A stretch of 11,795 nt of DNA from Treponema sp. UBA3662 (GCA_002373205.1 DFJV01000038.1:1-11795); one strand, 5' to 3'; shown: positions 1-5,933, counted from the first letter of the stretch. Program-made: numbers and translations. The notes: a model not told the origin generated them from the sequence alone.

Positions 1-29
1 GGAGTGCCGGGCACAGTTAAAAAATGAGC

Positions 30-120
30 TGGCTCCAGAATAGAAGAAAATGATTTATGATTGGACAGACCCTGAATCGAGTTCAGGGTGACGACGGGGG
101 CGGGTGGCTCCAAAAGAATA
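30..120. repeat. Family A palindromic element with flanking direct repeats, upstream of tyrA
   Basis: A 7-bp perfect inverted repeat, CCCTGAA (70-76) and TTCAGGG (82-88), encloses the loop TCGAG and is followed by TGAC (89-92). The motif TGGCTCCA occurs on both sides (30-37 and 105-112), each followed by A-rich sequence ending in GAATA, at an offset of 75 bases. The layout of stem, TC(A/G)AG-type loop, stem, TGAC and direct repeats outside matches the array near 1820-2071, though the stem sequence differs. Probably a non-coding dispersed repeat. It lies just upstream of the tyrA promoter and might also form a transcript hairpin. Confidence 0.55.
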
Positions 121-137
121 TAAAAAAACAAAAGCTA

Positions 138-175
138 TTGGATTGACCTGCCTTTTGTGCTATAGTTAATCAGGA
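138..175 (+). promoter_or_regulatory. Putative tyrA promoter (extended -10) and ribosome binding site
   Basis: TTGGAT (138-143) and TATAGT (161-166) are separated by 17 bases, and TGC directly precedes the -10, giving an extended -10 TGCTATAGT. AGGA at 172-175 lies 7 bases before the tyrA ATG and is a plausible ribosome binding site. A perfect TATAAT also sits at 177-182 directly against the start codon, but a promoter using it would start inside the gene. Prediction by eye only. Confidence 0.4.
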
Positions 176-182
176 TTATAAT

Positions 183-1082
183 ATGAAGGAACTTGAACAT
201 TTTACATACGGTATTGTTGGAATGGGGCTTATGGGTGGCTCCCTTGCAAAGGCTATAAGGGCAAACGTGCTTTCTAAAGAGGGTGCAACAGGAAAGATTT
301 ATGCCTGCGACATTAACAGGGCTTCTTTGGACATGTGCCTTGAACAGCATATTGCGGACAGGGCTTTTTCTGTGGAAGATGCTCCCCTTATGCTTTCCCA
401 GTGTGACTTTGTTTATGTTTGTCTTTATCCGCATGCCACTGCGGATTTTTTGTGTGCCCACAAGAATGAATTTAAGGAAGGGGCAATCGTTTCTGACATA
501 AGCGGTGTTAAGGCCTTGATTTTTGAGCGCATGGATGAGCTTTCCGGCTGCGGCTTTGACTTTATTCCGGGGCACCCCATGGCCGGTAGCGAGCGCGAAG
601 GGTATGCCTCTTCCAACGGCAGCGTTTTTGAAAACCACAACTACATAGTGATGCCGCTTGAGCACACAGACGCGGAAAACCTTAGGCTTTTTAAGTGCCT
701 TATTACAGCCATGGGATTTACCCGCATTGTGGAGACAGATGCCAATGTCCACGACCACAAGATTGCCTTTACAAGCCAGCTTTGCCACGTTATTGCAAGT
801 GCCCTTGTTGATTCTGCGGAAGATACGGAGGTTACGGCTTTTGGCGGCGGAAGCTTTGAAGACCTTACCCGCATTGCACTGATTAACGCACCGCTTTGGA
901 CGGAACTTTTCCTTGCCAACAAGAAGGAGCTTTTGGGGCACATAGAAAAATTCCAGCAGTCACTTGAAGTTCTTAAGAATGGAATAAAGAATGACGACTC
1001 TGGCGCAATAAAGTCTTACCTTGAGAACGTGCGAGTCAAGCGTACTGCCATGAGCCGTATAGACACAAAGAAATTTTCATAA
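183..1082 (+). CDS. tyrA: Prephenate dehydrogenase
   Basis: Predicted cytoplasmic enzyme of tyrosine synthesis that oxidatively decarboxylates prephenate to 4-hydroxyphenylpyruvate with NAD(P). The 299 residues begin with a Rossmann motif (GIVGMGLMGGS, residues 10-20). Family signatures follow: SDISGVK near 104-110, GHPMAGSE at 130-137 (the histidine expected in the active site), TSQLCH ending at H202, and DLTRIA with R230, which in the family contacts substrate. There is no chorismate mutase domain and no C-terminal ACT domain, so this is the short monofunctional form. The start at 183 has AGGA 7 bases upstream and leaves the dinucleotide-binding motif at the usual distance from the N-terminus. 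apt follows 13 bases after the stop and may be co-transcribed. An arogenate-specific enzyme cannot be excluded from sequence alone. Confidence 0.9.
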   Translation: MKELEHFTYGIVGMGLMGGSLAKAIRANVLSKEGATGKIYACDINRASLDMCLEQHIADRAFSVEDAPLMLSQCDFVYVCLYPHATADFLCAHKNEFKEGAIVSDISGVKALIFERMDELSGCGFDFIPGHPMAGSEREGYASSNGSVFENHNYIVMPLEHTDAENLRLFKCLITAMGFTRIVETDANVHDHKIAFTSQLCHVIASALVDSAEDTEVTAFGGGSFEDLTRIALINAPLWTELFLANKKELLGHIEKFQQSLEVLKNGIKNDDSGAIKSYLENVRVKRTAMSRIDTKKFS

Positions 1083-1088
1083 TAAAAT
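1060..1088 (+). promoter_or_regulatory. Putative apt promoter inside the end of tyrA
   Basis: TAGACA (1060-1065) and TAAAAT (1083-1088) are separated by exactly 17 bases, each one mismatch from the sigma-70 consensus. The -10 ends 7 bases before the apt ATG, so a transcript from here would begin at or next to the start codon. Could be chance in AT-rich sequence. Confidence 0.3.
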
Positions 1089-1095
1089 AGAAAGC

Positions 1096-1644
1096 ATGGC
1101 ACAGAATAAAGATTTTGAAGTATTGGACAAGGTAATCGGAAGAATTCCTGACTTTCCAAAGCCGGGGGTTTTGTTTTACGACATTACAGGCATATTGCGT
1201 CATCCCGAAGCGTTCAATTATTGCATTGACCGCATGGTTGAAATTTACAAGGATGAAAAGATTGATGCGGTTGCGGCCATTGAATCCCGCGGTTTTATTT
1301 TTGCCTCTCCATTTGCAATCCGCATGGGGATTCCGCTTGTGCTTATACGAAAGAAGGGTAAGCTTCCCGGAAAGACATTCAGCTGCAAGTACAGCCTTGA
1401 ATACGGTACTGCGGAGATAGAGGTCCATGTGGCGGACATTACCAAGGACAAGCGCATTCTTTTGGTGGACGACCTTATTGCTACCGGTGGAACTCTTGCC
1501 GCCGCAAGGAATCTTGTTGAGCAGGGCGGTGCCAGCGTTGCGGGTGTTTTTGGTGTGATTGGGCTTCCCTTCCTTAATTACGACAGGGTGCTTTCTCCTA
1601 TAAAGGCAACCACGCTTGTGAACTACAATTCTGAATCCATGTGA
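1096..1644 (+). CDS. apt: Adenine phosphoribosyltransferase
   Basis: Purine salvage enzyme predicted to make AMP and pyrophosphate from adenine and PRPP in the cytoplasm. The 182 residues match the usual length of bacterial Apt. The N-terminus has the family pattern IPDFPKPGVLFYDIT (17-31). AIESRGFIF (61-69) and RKKGKLPG (85-92) form the adenine side and flexible loop, and ILLVDDLIATGGT (121-133) is the PRPP-binding signature with its paired acidic residues. The start at 1096 gives the standard N-terminus, but no clear Shine-Dalgarno precedes it, only AGAAAG close to the ATG. It lies 13 bases after tyrA on the same strand, with a possible promoter of its own at 1060-1088. Phosphoribosyltransferases for other bases lack this N-terminal pattern, so the assignment is firm. 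Confidence 0.95.
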   Translation: MAQNKDFEVLDKVIGRIPDFPKPGVLFYDITGILRHPEAFNYCIDRMVEIYKDEKIDAVAAIESRGFIFASPFAIRMGIPLVLIRKKGKLPGKTFSCKYSLEYGTAEIEVHVADITKDKRILLVDDLIATGGTLAAARNLVEQGGASVAGVFGVIGLPFLNYDRVLSPIKATTLVNYNSESM

Positions 1645-1653
1645 TTGCGAATC

Positions 1654-1685
1654 TATTTGATTCTTTGAATTTATTTGATTCTTTG
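1654..1685 (+). repeat. 14-bp direct repeat after apt
   Basis: TATTTGATTCTTTG occurs at 1654-1667 and again at 1672-1685, an 18-base offset. It lies just after the apt stop in sequence with no recognisable coding content. Function unknown, probably slippage. Confidence 0.6.
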
Positions 1686-1742
1686 GAGCGTATTTAATTT
1701 TTTACCGGGGGCTTTTTATGCTTCGTTCCAGTTTCTTTTGGT

Positions 1743-1814
1743 ACGGGCTTTGCGGGGCTTGCCTTTCGGCCGGTACCCTTCGGGTACTTGCTTCGCAACC
1801 CCTCCAATCCCGGC
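1743..1814 (-). repeat. Family B modular hairpin element, copy 1
   Basis: Read on the minus strand this begins GGGATTGGAGGGG and ends CCCCGCAAAGCCCGT, the same ends as the copy at 8879-8952 on the plus strand. Between them lie two adjacent hairpins: TTGC/GCAA with a 3-base loop (plus 1788-1798), then GTACCC/GGGTAC with a 3-base loop (plus 1773-1787). The other copies place different stems at these positions but keep the pairing. Non-coding dispersed element. It could act as a transcript end for apt or the nuclease gene, but no T-run follows directly. Confidence 0.6.
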
Positions 1815-1819
1815 TAGGC

Positions 1820-2071
1820 TTTTTTTTGCAAACAAGTTAGGGTTCTAGAAAAATCTCTCCGTATCAAGTAAGGGAATGGCATGGGGGCCAGAATGTCTCT
1901 TTTGGTCTGCAAACAGATTGCCGTGTCAAGCACGGCAATGACATTGGGTAGCAGATATCTCTTTTTTTTTGTTTGCGGACAGATTGTCGTGTCAAGCATG
2001 GGAATGACATTGGGTGTCGAATATATCTTTTTTTTTTGCAAACAAGTTAGGGTTCTAGAAAAATCTCTCCG
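1820..2071. repeat. Family A palindrome array between 42-bp direct repeats
   Basis: A 42-bp perfect direct repeat (1820-1861 and 2030-2071) brackets three palindromic units. The best unit has ATTGCCGTG (1917-1925), loop TCAAG (1926-1930) and CACGGCAAT (1931-1939), a 9-bp perfect stem, followed by TGACATTGGG. A second copy (1983-2008) and a degenerate one (1855-1880) keep the TCAAG loop and a TGAC- or TGGC-type trailer. GCAAAC-like motifs begin at 1828, 1909, about 1975 and 2038, so the units are 81, 66 and 63 bases. T-runs of 8 to 10 bases lie at three of the joints. The right direct repeat contains the stop and last codons of the nuclease gene. The whole stretch 1645-2046 otherwise holds no convincing gene. 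Confidence 0.7.
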
Positions 2072-3090
2072 CATTCGCTTTCTGCAAGATCTTCAACTTC
2101 GTCGGGTAGGTTTGCAAAGAAGTCTAGGCCTGTTCTTTCTTCTGCCAGGTCTACTGAACAGATGAATTTGTATATGTCTTTGCCAGAGCCTTTGTTGGGC
2201 ACTATGAATGCCACACACTGAACGCGGTAGGCTTCTATTTCTCCTGTGGCTGAATTGCTTTCTGCGTAGACCGGGATGAAAACAAGTAGTGCCTTGTAGA
2301 AGTATTCTGGAACCGCAACTTCGCTTTCACCGATTGATTGGTATTCATTTGACTCTTTTTCAAGGACGGGGCCTGTAACCACGTAGATTGTGCCGTATTG
2401 CTGTGCCCAATTTCTTACCGCTTCTTCCAAGAGCTTCCATATTACCCTGTTGAAGGATGGGGCCTGGGGGCTCATGTTGCTCATGAGGAAGCTGTCGTGT
2501 GCGCTTTTTAGGCTCCATGCCATGTCTGCGGCCGGTGCAAGGTGTCCCCTGTCAAAGCCTGAACCCTTGTAGTCTGCCGGTTTTGCAGAGCCTGTGGAGA
2601 TGAGTGTGTCTGCCCTAAAGTCGTTGGTTCGCCCTGTTACCTTGTGCTCAAGCTGGCTTCTTGTTAGGCTGTAGGCAACCCATTCTGACTGTTCATAGCT
2701 TTCCCTGTAGCAGAGGGTGTAGCCTGCGTATGTGTGAAGCTCGTGGTCTTTTGGCGGTTTTTCGTCTTTTTCGCTTTCTGCTTCTGTTTCTTCATTGCCG
2801 TCCAAACCGACAACGGTGAATGAGTTTCTTTTGGTCTGATTAAGGAGATGGCTTGTTGCCTTGCAGAGTGGAATCTGTAGGGCAAAGCTGTCCTGTCCTG
2901 AATTCCAGATGCCTGTTAGGTAGTTGTATTCTTCCGCTGTAACGCAGCCTGGTGCAAGCTCTTGGTAAAGCCTGCCGTTTTCTGTGCGTGCGTGTTCTGT
3001 TTGCTCTGTCTGCGTATAGGGGACGGTGGAGCAGCCTGTAAGCAGGAGGATTGTTGCCGACAGAAAAAGATGCAGTTTGATATTTTTCAT
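2047..3090 (-). CDS. DNA/RNA non-specific endonuclease, predicted lipoprotein
   Basis: 347 residues with a lipoprotein signal: short basic start, hydrophobic stretch and lipobox LLTGC, placing the acylated cysteine at residue 20. The mature protein would be membrane-anchored outside the cytoplasm. The nuclease domain belongs to the DNA/RNA non-specific (Serratia NucA-like, beta-beta-alpha-metal) family. DRGH at 180-183 provides the catalytic histidine. SNMSPQ and FNRVIW provide N214, and E222 follows 8 residues later, the same spacing as the family's metal asparagine and glutamate. Residues about 98-114 are an acidic low-complexity linker. I chose ATG at 3090 because GGAG lies 5 bases upstream and it begins the signal peptide; an upstream ATG at 3150 would add 20 residues and sit inside a family B hairpin. 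The stop lies in the 42-bp repeat of the array at 1820-2071. It could digest extracellular nucleic acid for nutrition; exact specificity is unknown. Confidence 0.88.
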   Translation of the reverse strand: MKNIKLHLFLSATILLLTGCSTVPYTQTEQTEHARTENGRLYQELAPGCVTAEEYNYLTGIWNSGQDSFALQIPLCKATSHLLNQTKRNSFTVVGLDGNEETEAESEKDEKPPKDHELHTYAGYTLCYRESYEQSEWVAYSLTRSQLEHKVTGRTNDFRADTLISTGSAKPADYKGSGFDRGHLAPAADMAWSLKSAHDSFLMSNMSPQAPSFNRVIWKLLEEAVRNWAQQYGTIYVVTGPVLEKESNEYQSIGESEVAVPEYFYKALLVFIPVYAESNSATGEIEAYRVQCVAFIVPNKGSGKDIYKFICSVDLAEERTGLDFFANLPDEVEDLAESECGEIFLEP

Positions 3091-3122
3091 GTCATCTCCT
3101 ACAGATGCAGCTCCCGCTTCTT

Positions 3123-3224
3123 GCGTTAGCGATTGTAAGGGCCCGCGCATGCGGGTTGCCGACAGGCAATGGAGCGGGTAGGGCCCCGCGGAACCCTGGA
3201 AAGCGCGGCCCCGCGCATGCGGGG
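3123..3224 (+). repeat. Family B modular hairpin element, copy 2
   Basis: Between the nuclease and glyA genes. It has CCCGC-GCAT-GCGGG (3142-3155), immediately followed by TTGCC-GACA-GGCAA (3156-3169). After GC-rich spacer it has CCCCGC-GCAT-GCGGGG (3209-3224), repeating the first hairpin's core. The TTGCC/GGCAA hairpin followed by TGGAG is shared with the copy at 8879-8952, and a GATTG then GGG lead-in is shared with all copies. It lies 170 bases past the glyA stop side and 30 bases before the nuclease start, so it may fold in a read-through transcript. Non-coding. Confidence 0.6.
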
Positions 3225-3261
3225 CAACGCCCAGATTATTAGACAGAAATAAATTTAGAAA

Positions 3262-4764
3262 TTATGCGTTTACGAATTCTTTCTTGAGGAAGTCAAGGTC
3301 AAGTTCGGGGTAGAGAACGTGTGCGCCAAGTAGCTTTTGTACGCGTTCCTTTGCCTGCTTTTCTGTGGCTTCGTTAAGGTCAATCTTGCCCTTTGCAGGT
3401 TTGCCCTCTTTTGTAAGGCCTGGCTTTGTTCCCTTAAGGACAAGGTCTATGATGTTGGCAACTTCCTTCATGTCGTTTTCGTTCATGCCGAGTGTTGTAA
3501 GGCCTGGGGTACCTACACGGATTCCGCTTGTCCACCATGCGCCGTTTTTGTCGTAGGGAAGGGCGTTTGCGTTTGCAGTTACTCCGCACTTGAACAAGGC
3601 TGCTTCTGCCTGCTTTCCTGTAAGGCCGTAGCTTGTTACGTCTATGAGCATGAGGTGGTTTTCCGTTCCGCCTGTCTGGAGCTTCATTCCCAGAGCCATG
3701 CATTCCTTTGCAAGGGCAGCTGCATTTTTGACTACGTTGTGGGCGTAATCCTGGAAGGCCTGTGTGTTGGCTTCTTTGAATGCTACAGCCTTTGCCGCCA
3801 TTATGTGGCCGAGAGGTCCGCCAAGTACCATTGGGCATCCCTTGTTTACATAGTCCCTGTACTCTTCTTTGCAGAGAATCATTGCACCGCGTGGACCGCG
3901 GAGGGTCTTGTGGGTTGTGGTTGTTACTATGTCTGCCCATTTTACCGGGTCATAGTCACCTGTGAGCACCTTTCCTGCTACGAGTCCTGCAAAGTGTGCC
4001 ATGTCTACCATAAGGACTGCACCGCACTTGTCTGCTATTGAGCGGAAGCGCTTGAAGTCTATGCGGCGTGGGTAGGCGGAGAATCCTGTAAGAAGAATAA
4101 GCGGCTTTACTTCCATGGCCTGCTTTTCGATTGCGTCGTAGTCAAGGAGGCCTGTCTCTTTGTCAACACCGTAGGGATGGCTTTCGAACATGCGGGCAGA
4201 TACGTTCATGCGGTAACCGTGGGTAAGGTGTCCGCCACAGGAATAGTCAAGTCCCATGAGCTTCTGGTTTCCAAAGCGTTTTCTTAGCATGTCGAACTGT
4301 TCGTCGGTGAGTTCTGCAAGTGACTTTACGCCGAGTTCTTCAAGGGTTGGGGTTTCGACTTTTGCACTGAGGATTGCCCAGTATGCAACCAGGTTTGTGT
4401 CTGCTCCGGAGTGGGGCTGGACGTAAGCGTAGTCTGCTCCGAAAAGCTTTTCTGCTTCGCGGGCGGCGGTGTTTTCCACAGCGTCAATGTTTACGCAGCC
4501 GCCGTAATAGCGGTGTTCGGGGAAGCCTTCTGCGTACTTGTCTGTAAGAAGGTTGCCCATTGCGGCCTGTACGTTGAGCGAGCAGTAGTTTTCGCTTGCT
4601 ACGAGCTTTAGGTGGCGTCTCTGGTTTTCCAGCTCATTTACCACGGAAGCGGCGATGTCTGGGGCTACTTCCTTTACCTGCTGAAGGTTTGCTACGTAAG
4701 AAATCATGGCCGGGTTGGGGTTGTTGTTGCATGCGGCCAAATAGTTTTGAATCGGTGTGGACAT
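3262..4764 (-). CDS. glyA: Serine hydroxymethyltransferase (long form)
   Basis: PLP enzyme interconverting serine and glycine with tetrahydrofolate, a main source of one-carbon units in the cytoplasm. At 500 residues it exceeds the common length of about 415. The extra length is an N-terminal extension (about 1-40), an inserted segment rich in E, K and L at about 133-168, and additions near the C-terminus; similar long forms are known from spirochaetes and chlamydiae. Signatures: KLVASENY (53-60), YAEGFPEHRYYGG (77-89), DMAHFAGLVAG (254-264) with the conserved Asp and His, and VTTTTHKTLRGPRG with K286 as the PLP lysine. The ATG has GGAG 7 bases upstream and a good promoter further upstream. 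The nuclease gene follows on the same strand after 171 bases with repeats between. Confidence 0.95.
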   Translation of the reverse strand: MSTPIQNYLAACNNNPNPAMISYVANLQQVKEVAPDIAASVVNELENQRRHLKLVASENYCSLNVQAAMGNLLTDKYAEGFPEHRYYGGCVNIDAVENTAAREAEKLFGADYAYVQPHSGADTNLVAYWAILSAKVETPTLEELGVKSLAELTDEQFDMLRKRFGNQKLMGLDYSCGGHLTHGYRMNVSARMFESHPYGVDKETGLLDYDAIEKQAMEVKPLILLTGFSAYPRRIDFKRFRSIADKCGAVLMVDMAHFAGLVAGKVLTGDYDPVKWADIVTTTTHKTLRGPRGAMILCKEEYRDYVNKGCPMVLGGPLGHIMAAKAVAFKEANTQAFQDYAHNVVKNAAALAKECMALGMKLQTGGTENHLMLIDVTSYGLTGKQAEAALFKCGVTANANALPYDKNGAWWTSGIRVGTPGLTTLGMNENDMKEVANIIDLVLKGTKPGLTKEGKPAKGKIDLNEATEKQAKERVQKLLGAHVLYPELDLDFLKKEFVNA

Positions 4765-4794
4765 TTTTTTCTCCAGGGAATATGAATTTATGCA

Positions 4795-4823
4795 AGCATA
4801 GCATAAAGGTGCGGAAAATTCAA
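4795..4823 (-). promoter_or_regulatory. Putative glyA promoter
   Basis: On the minus strand TTGAAT (4823-4818) and TATGCT (4800-4795) are separated by 17 bases, and TGC precedes the -10 to give an extended -10 TGCTATGCT. The expected transcript start near 4788 leaves a leader of about 24 bases containing the GGAG site. Predicted by eye. Confidence 0.45.
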
Positions 4824-4869
4824 TATAAGGGAAGGGGATGGAAAATGTGGGGCTGTCTTATGTTTGCGG

Positions 4870-5388
4870 CTAGGCTTTTATGCAGCTTTTTTCCGAAAGT
4901 TCACGGACTTTTTCCAGGGGGAGGCTTGTTGCCTGGGCTATCTGCTCTAAGGTTAGGACATTCATTCTTAGAAGATTCTCCGCAGTTTTGAAGGCTTTTC
5001 TTGCTTCTCCGTCTGCAAGACCGTCCTCGTAACCGTCTTCCCGGCAGACTCTCTTGAATTCTTCCTCGTCAAATTCTGTAAGGCTCATGCCTGTTACCTC
5101 CGCTTTCTGCTTCTTGAAAAATCCGTTCAGCAGGCTCTCCTTTATGGCCCATTCAACGGCTTCCCCGACAGCATCCGCTTTGCTCATGCCGGACCTGCGG
5201 TTTTCTTTTATGCGGTAAACGTACCTAATGTAATCATACAACGCTTTGCAATTTTTTTGAAGGGGTAAGTGGCATTTTTTCTGCTTGTTGTCAAGACAGG
5301 TGGCGTGACTGTTGTTTAAGCGGCATTTTGGGTTCATGTTGATTACTTCTGCCGTCCACTCAAAGTTGCCCGATTTGTCTTCGCTCAT
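4870..5388 (-). CDS. C-terminal fragment of the Rpn-family protein
   Basis: An open stretch of 172 codons from an internal ATG, in the same frame as the N-terminal fragment and 11 codons past its stop. No Shine-Dalgarno precedes the ATG (the upstream bases are a pyrimidine-rich TTTCAGACTCATTC), so independent translation is unlikely. It carries the family's second half, including CKALYDYIRYV, SLLNGFFKKQKAEV, MSLTEFDEEEF and a C-terminal helical tail, plus the 17-codon insertion. Best treated as part of the broken gene. Confidence 0.35.
   Translation of the reverse strand: MSEDKSGNFEWTAEVINMNPKCRLNNSHATCLDNKQKKCHLPLQKNCKALYDYIRYVYRIKENRRSGMSKADAVGEAVEWAIKESLLNGFFKKQKAEVTGMSLTEFDEEEFKRVCREDGYEDGLADGEARKAFKTAENLLRMNVLTLEQIAQATSLPLEKVRELSEKSCIKA
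5266..5329. repeat. Possible family A palindrome inserted in frame in the rpn gene
   Basis: TAAG(T/C)GGCATTTT occurs at 5266-5278 and 5317-5329, 12 of 13 bases identical, offset 51 bases or 17 codons. Between them the plus strand holds a loop-like TCAAG (5291-5295) flanked by CTTGT and ACAGG, then TGAC (5306-5309). This order resembles the family A units at 1855-2008. Removing one repeat plus the middle restores a plausible family sequence leading into CKALYDY. The stem is weak, so membership in family A is tentative; the direct repeats are clear. Confidence 0.5.
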
Positions 5389-5421
5389 GAATGAGTCTGA
5401 AAGCTTAAGGTTCCAGCGGCA

Positions 5422-5823
5422 TTACTCGTTTTCGCTCCCGTTGTAGAAGACGATGAACTTTGGAGTGGGGATTTTGACCAGCTTGCTGCTTAAAAGGCTT
5501 TTGTCTCTTTCCGTAAGGTAAATCTGGTAAAGCTGTGCAAAGTACATAAGCCCCCTTAATGGCATGTTGGGGTTTCGGGTGCTCTGCTGCTCGTAGAGGT
5601 TCATCTCCGAGTCTAAGAGAAAAGAAATGTCGTTGCGCATGGTTATGTAGATGACGTTTTCTATTGTGTTGACCTCTAGTGCATCAGGATCCGTGTATGA
5701 AGTACCGTTGAGAGCATTGTAGAGCTCCAGCCTCCATCTCTTGCTTTCTTCCGTATTGCGTCCGAATATGGCCTTGAAGAGCCTGTCCTTGTATTCCCTG
5801 TTTTGAAGTACCGGTTTGTTCAA
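5422..5823 (-). CDS. N-terminal fragment of the Rpn-family protein with the catalytic core
   Basis: 133 residues that could still be translated. The start is TTG at 5823, chosen because a perfect GGAGG (5834-5830) sits 6 bases upstream and no ATG lies nearby in frame. The core motif of the family is present: ND at 64-65, then SFLLDSEMNLYEQQST with E78 and Q80, followed by NMPLR and the FIVFYNG strand at 123-129. The premature TAA follows GSENE. The fragment keeps the presumed catalytic residues but loses the C-terminal half, so activity is doubtful. Confidence 0.5.
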   Translation of the reverse strand: MNKPVLQNREYKDRLFKAIFGRNTEESKRWRLELYNALNGTSYTDPDALEVNTIENVIYITMRNDISFLLDSEMNLYEQQSTRNPNMPLRGLMYFAQLYQIYLTERDKSLLSSKLVKIPTPKFIVFYNGSENE

Positions 5824-5838
5824 CTTTTGCCTCCATAT

Positions 5839-5847
5839 ATTATATCA
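5839..5847 (-). promoter_or_regulatory. Putative rpn promoter (extended -10)
   Basis: The minus strand reads TGATATAAT across 5847-5839, a perfect -10 with the extended TGn motif. It is followed closely by GGAGG and the TTG start. No convincing -35 is seen, as is usual for extended -10 promoters. It faces away from the small-protein/transporter promoter in the 110-base divergent region. Confidence 0.4.
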
Positions 5848-5895
5848 TCAAAAGAATTCAGAATCTGACAGAAATACTGCAAAAAAAATGCAATC

Positions 5896-5924
5896 TTGCG
5901 GCAGAAAATAAAATTTGCTATTCT
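5896..5924 (+). promoter_or_regulatory. Putative promoter of the small-protein/transporter/acyltransferase cluster
   Basis: TTGCGG (5896-5901) and TATTCT (5919-5924) are separated by 17 bases, and TGC precedes the -10. The -10 ends 9 bases before the ATG at 5934, so the leader would be only a few bases, and no purine-rich ribosome binding site exists. Suggests a leaderless or near-leaderless message. Confidence 0.4.
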
Positions 5925-5933
5925 TTGCCTATT

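Larger units (their letters stand above)
4870..5823 (-). pseudogene. Rpn-family PD-(D/E)XK nuclease/putative transposase gene broken by an in-frame stop
   Basis: Reading from TTG at 5823 to TAG at 4870-4872, one frame is continuous apart from a single TAA at 5422-5424. The residues after the stop, CRWNLKLSDSF and FEWTAEVINMN, continue the family sequence without loss, so a nonsense change is more likely than a frameshift or two genes. The family (recombination-promoting nuclease, PD-(D/E)XK fold) usually has about 300 residues; restored length here is 317. A 17-codon segment bounded by 13-bp direct repeats (5266-5278 and 5317-5329, one mismatch) also interrupts the part just before CKALYDYIRYV. 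The C-terminus has the family's EDGYEDGLADGEA region and a helix rich in hydrophobic residues. It lies 105 bases before glyA on the same strand. Stop read-through or two functional pieces are possible but less likely. Confidence 0.75.

Noticed and set aside
1..27. Tail of an upstream gene ending in TGA at 25-27
   Set aside because: Eight codons are too few to support any call; the bases may equally be intergenic repeat.
135..941. Long open frame of 268 codons on the minus strand opposite tyrA
   Set aside because: It mirrors the codon bias of tyrA, has no recognisable domain and is rich in basic and cysteine residues typical of antisense frames.
1820..2071. CRISPR array
   Set aside because: Units are unequal, the conserved part is a palindrome with varying stems rather than an exact repeat, spacers are similar to each other, and there are no cas genes.
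1814..2074. 86-codon minus-strand frame as a real gene
   Set aside because: It is made entirely of the palindromic repeat array and overlaps the nuclease 3' end; kept as an observation only.
3091..3150. Upstream ATG (3150) as the nuclease start
   Set aside because: It would place 20 non-hydrophobic residues before a perfect lipoprotein signal and start inside a repeat hairpin; the ATG at 3090 has GGAG 5 bases upstream.
3337..4041. Open frame of 234 codons on the plus strand opposite glyA
   Set aside because: Cysteine- and aromatic-rich antisense reading of a highly conserved gene, with no family signature.
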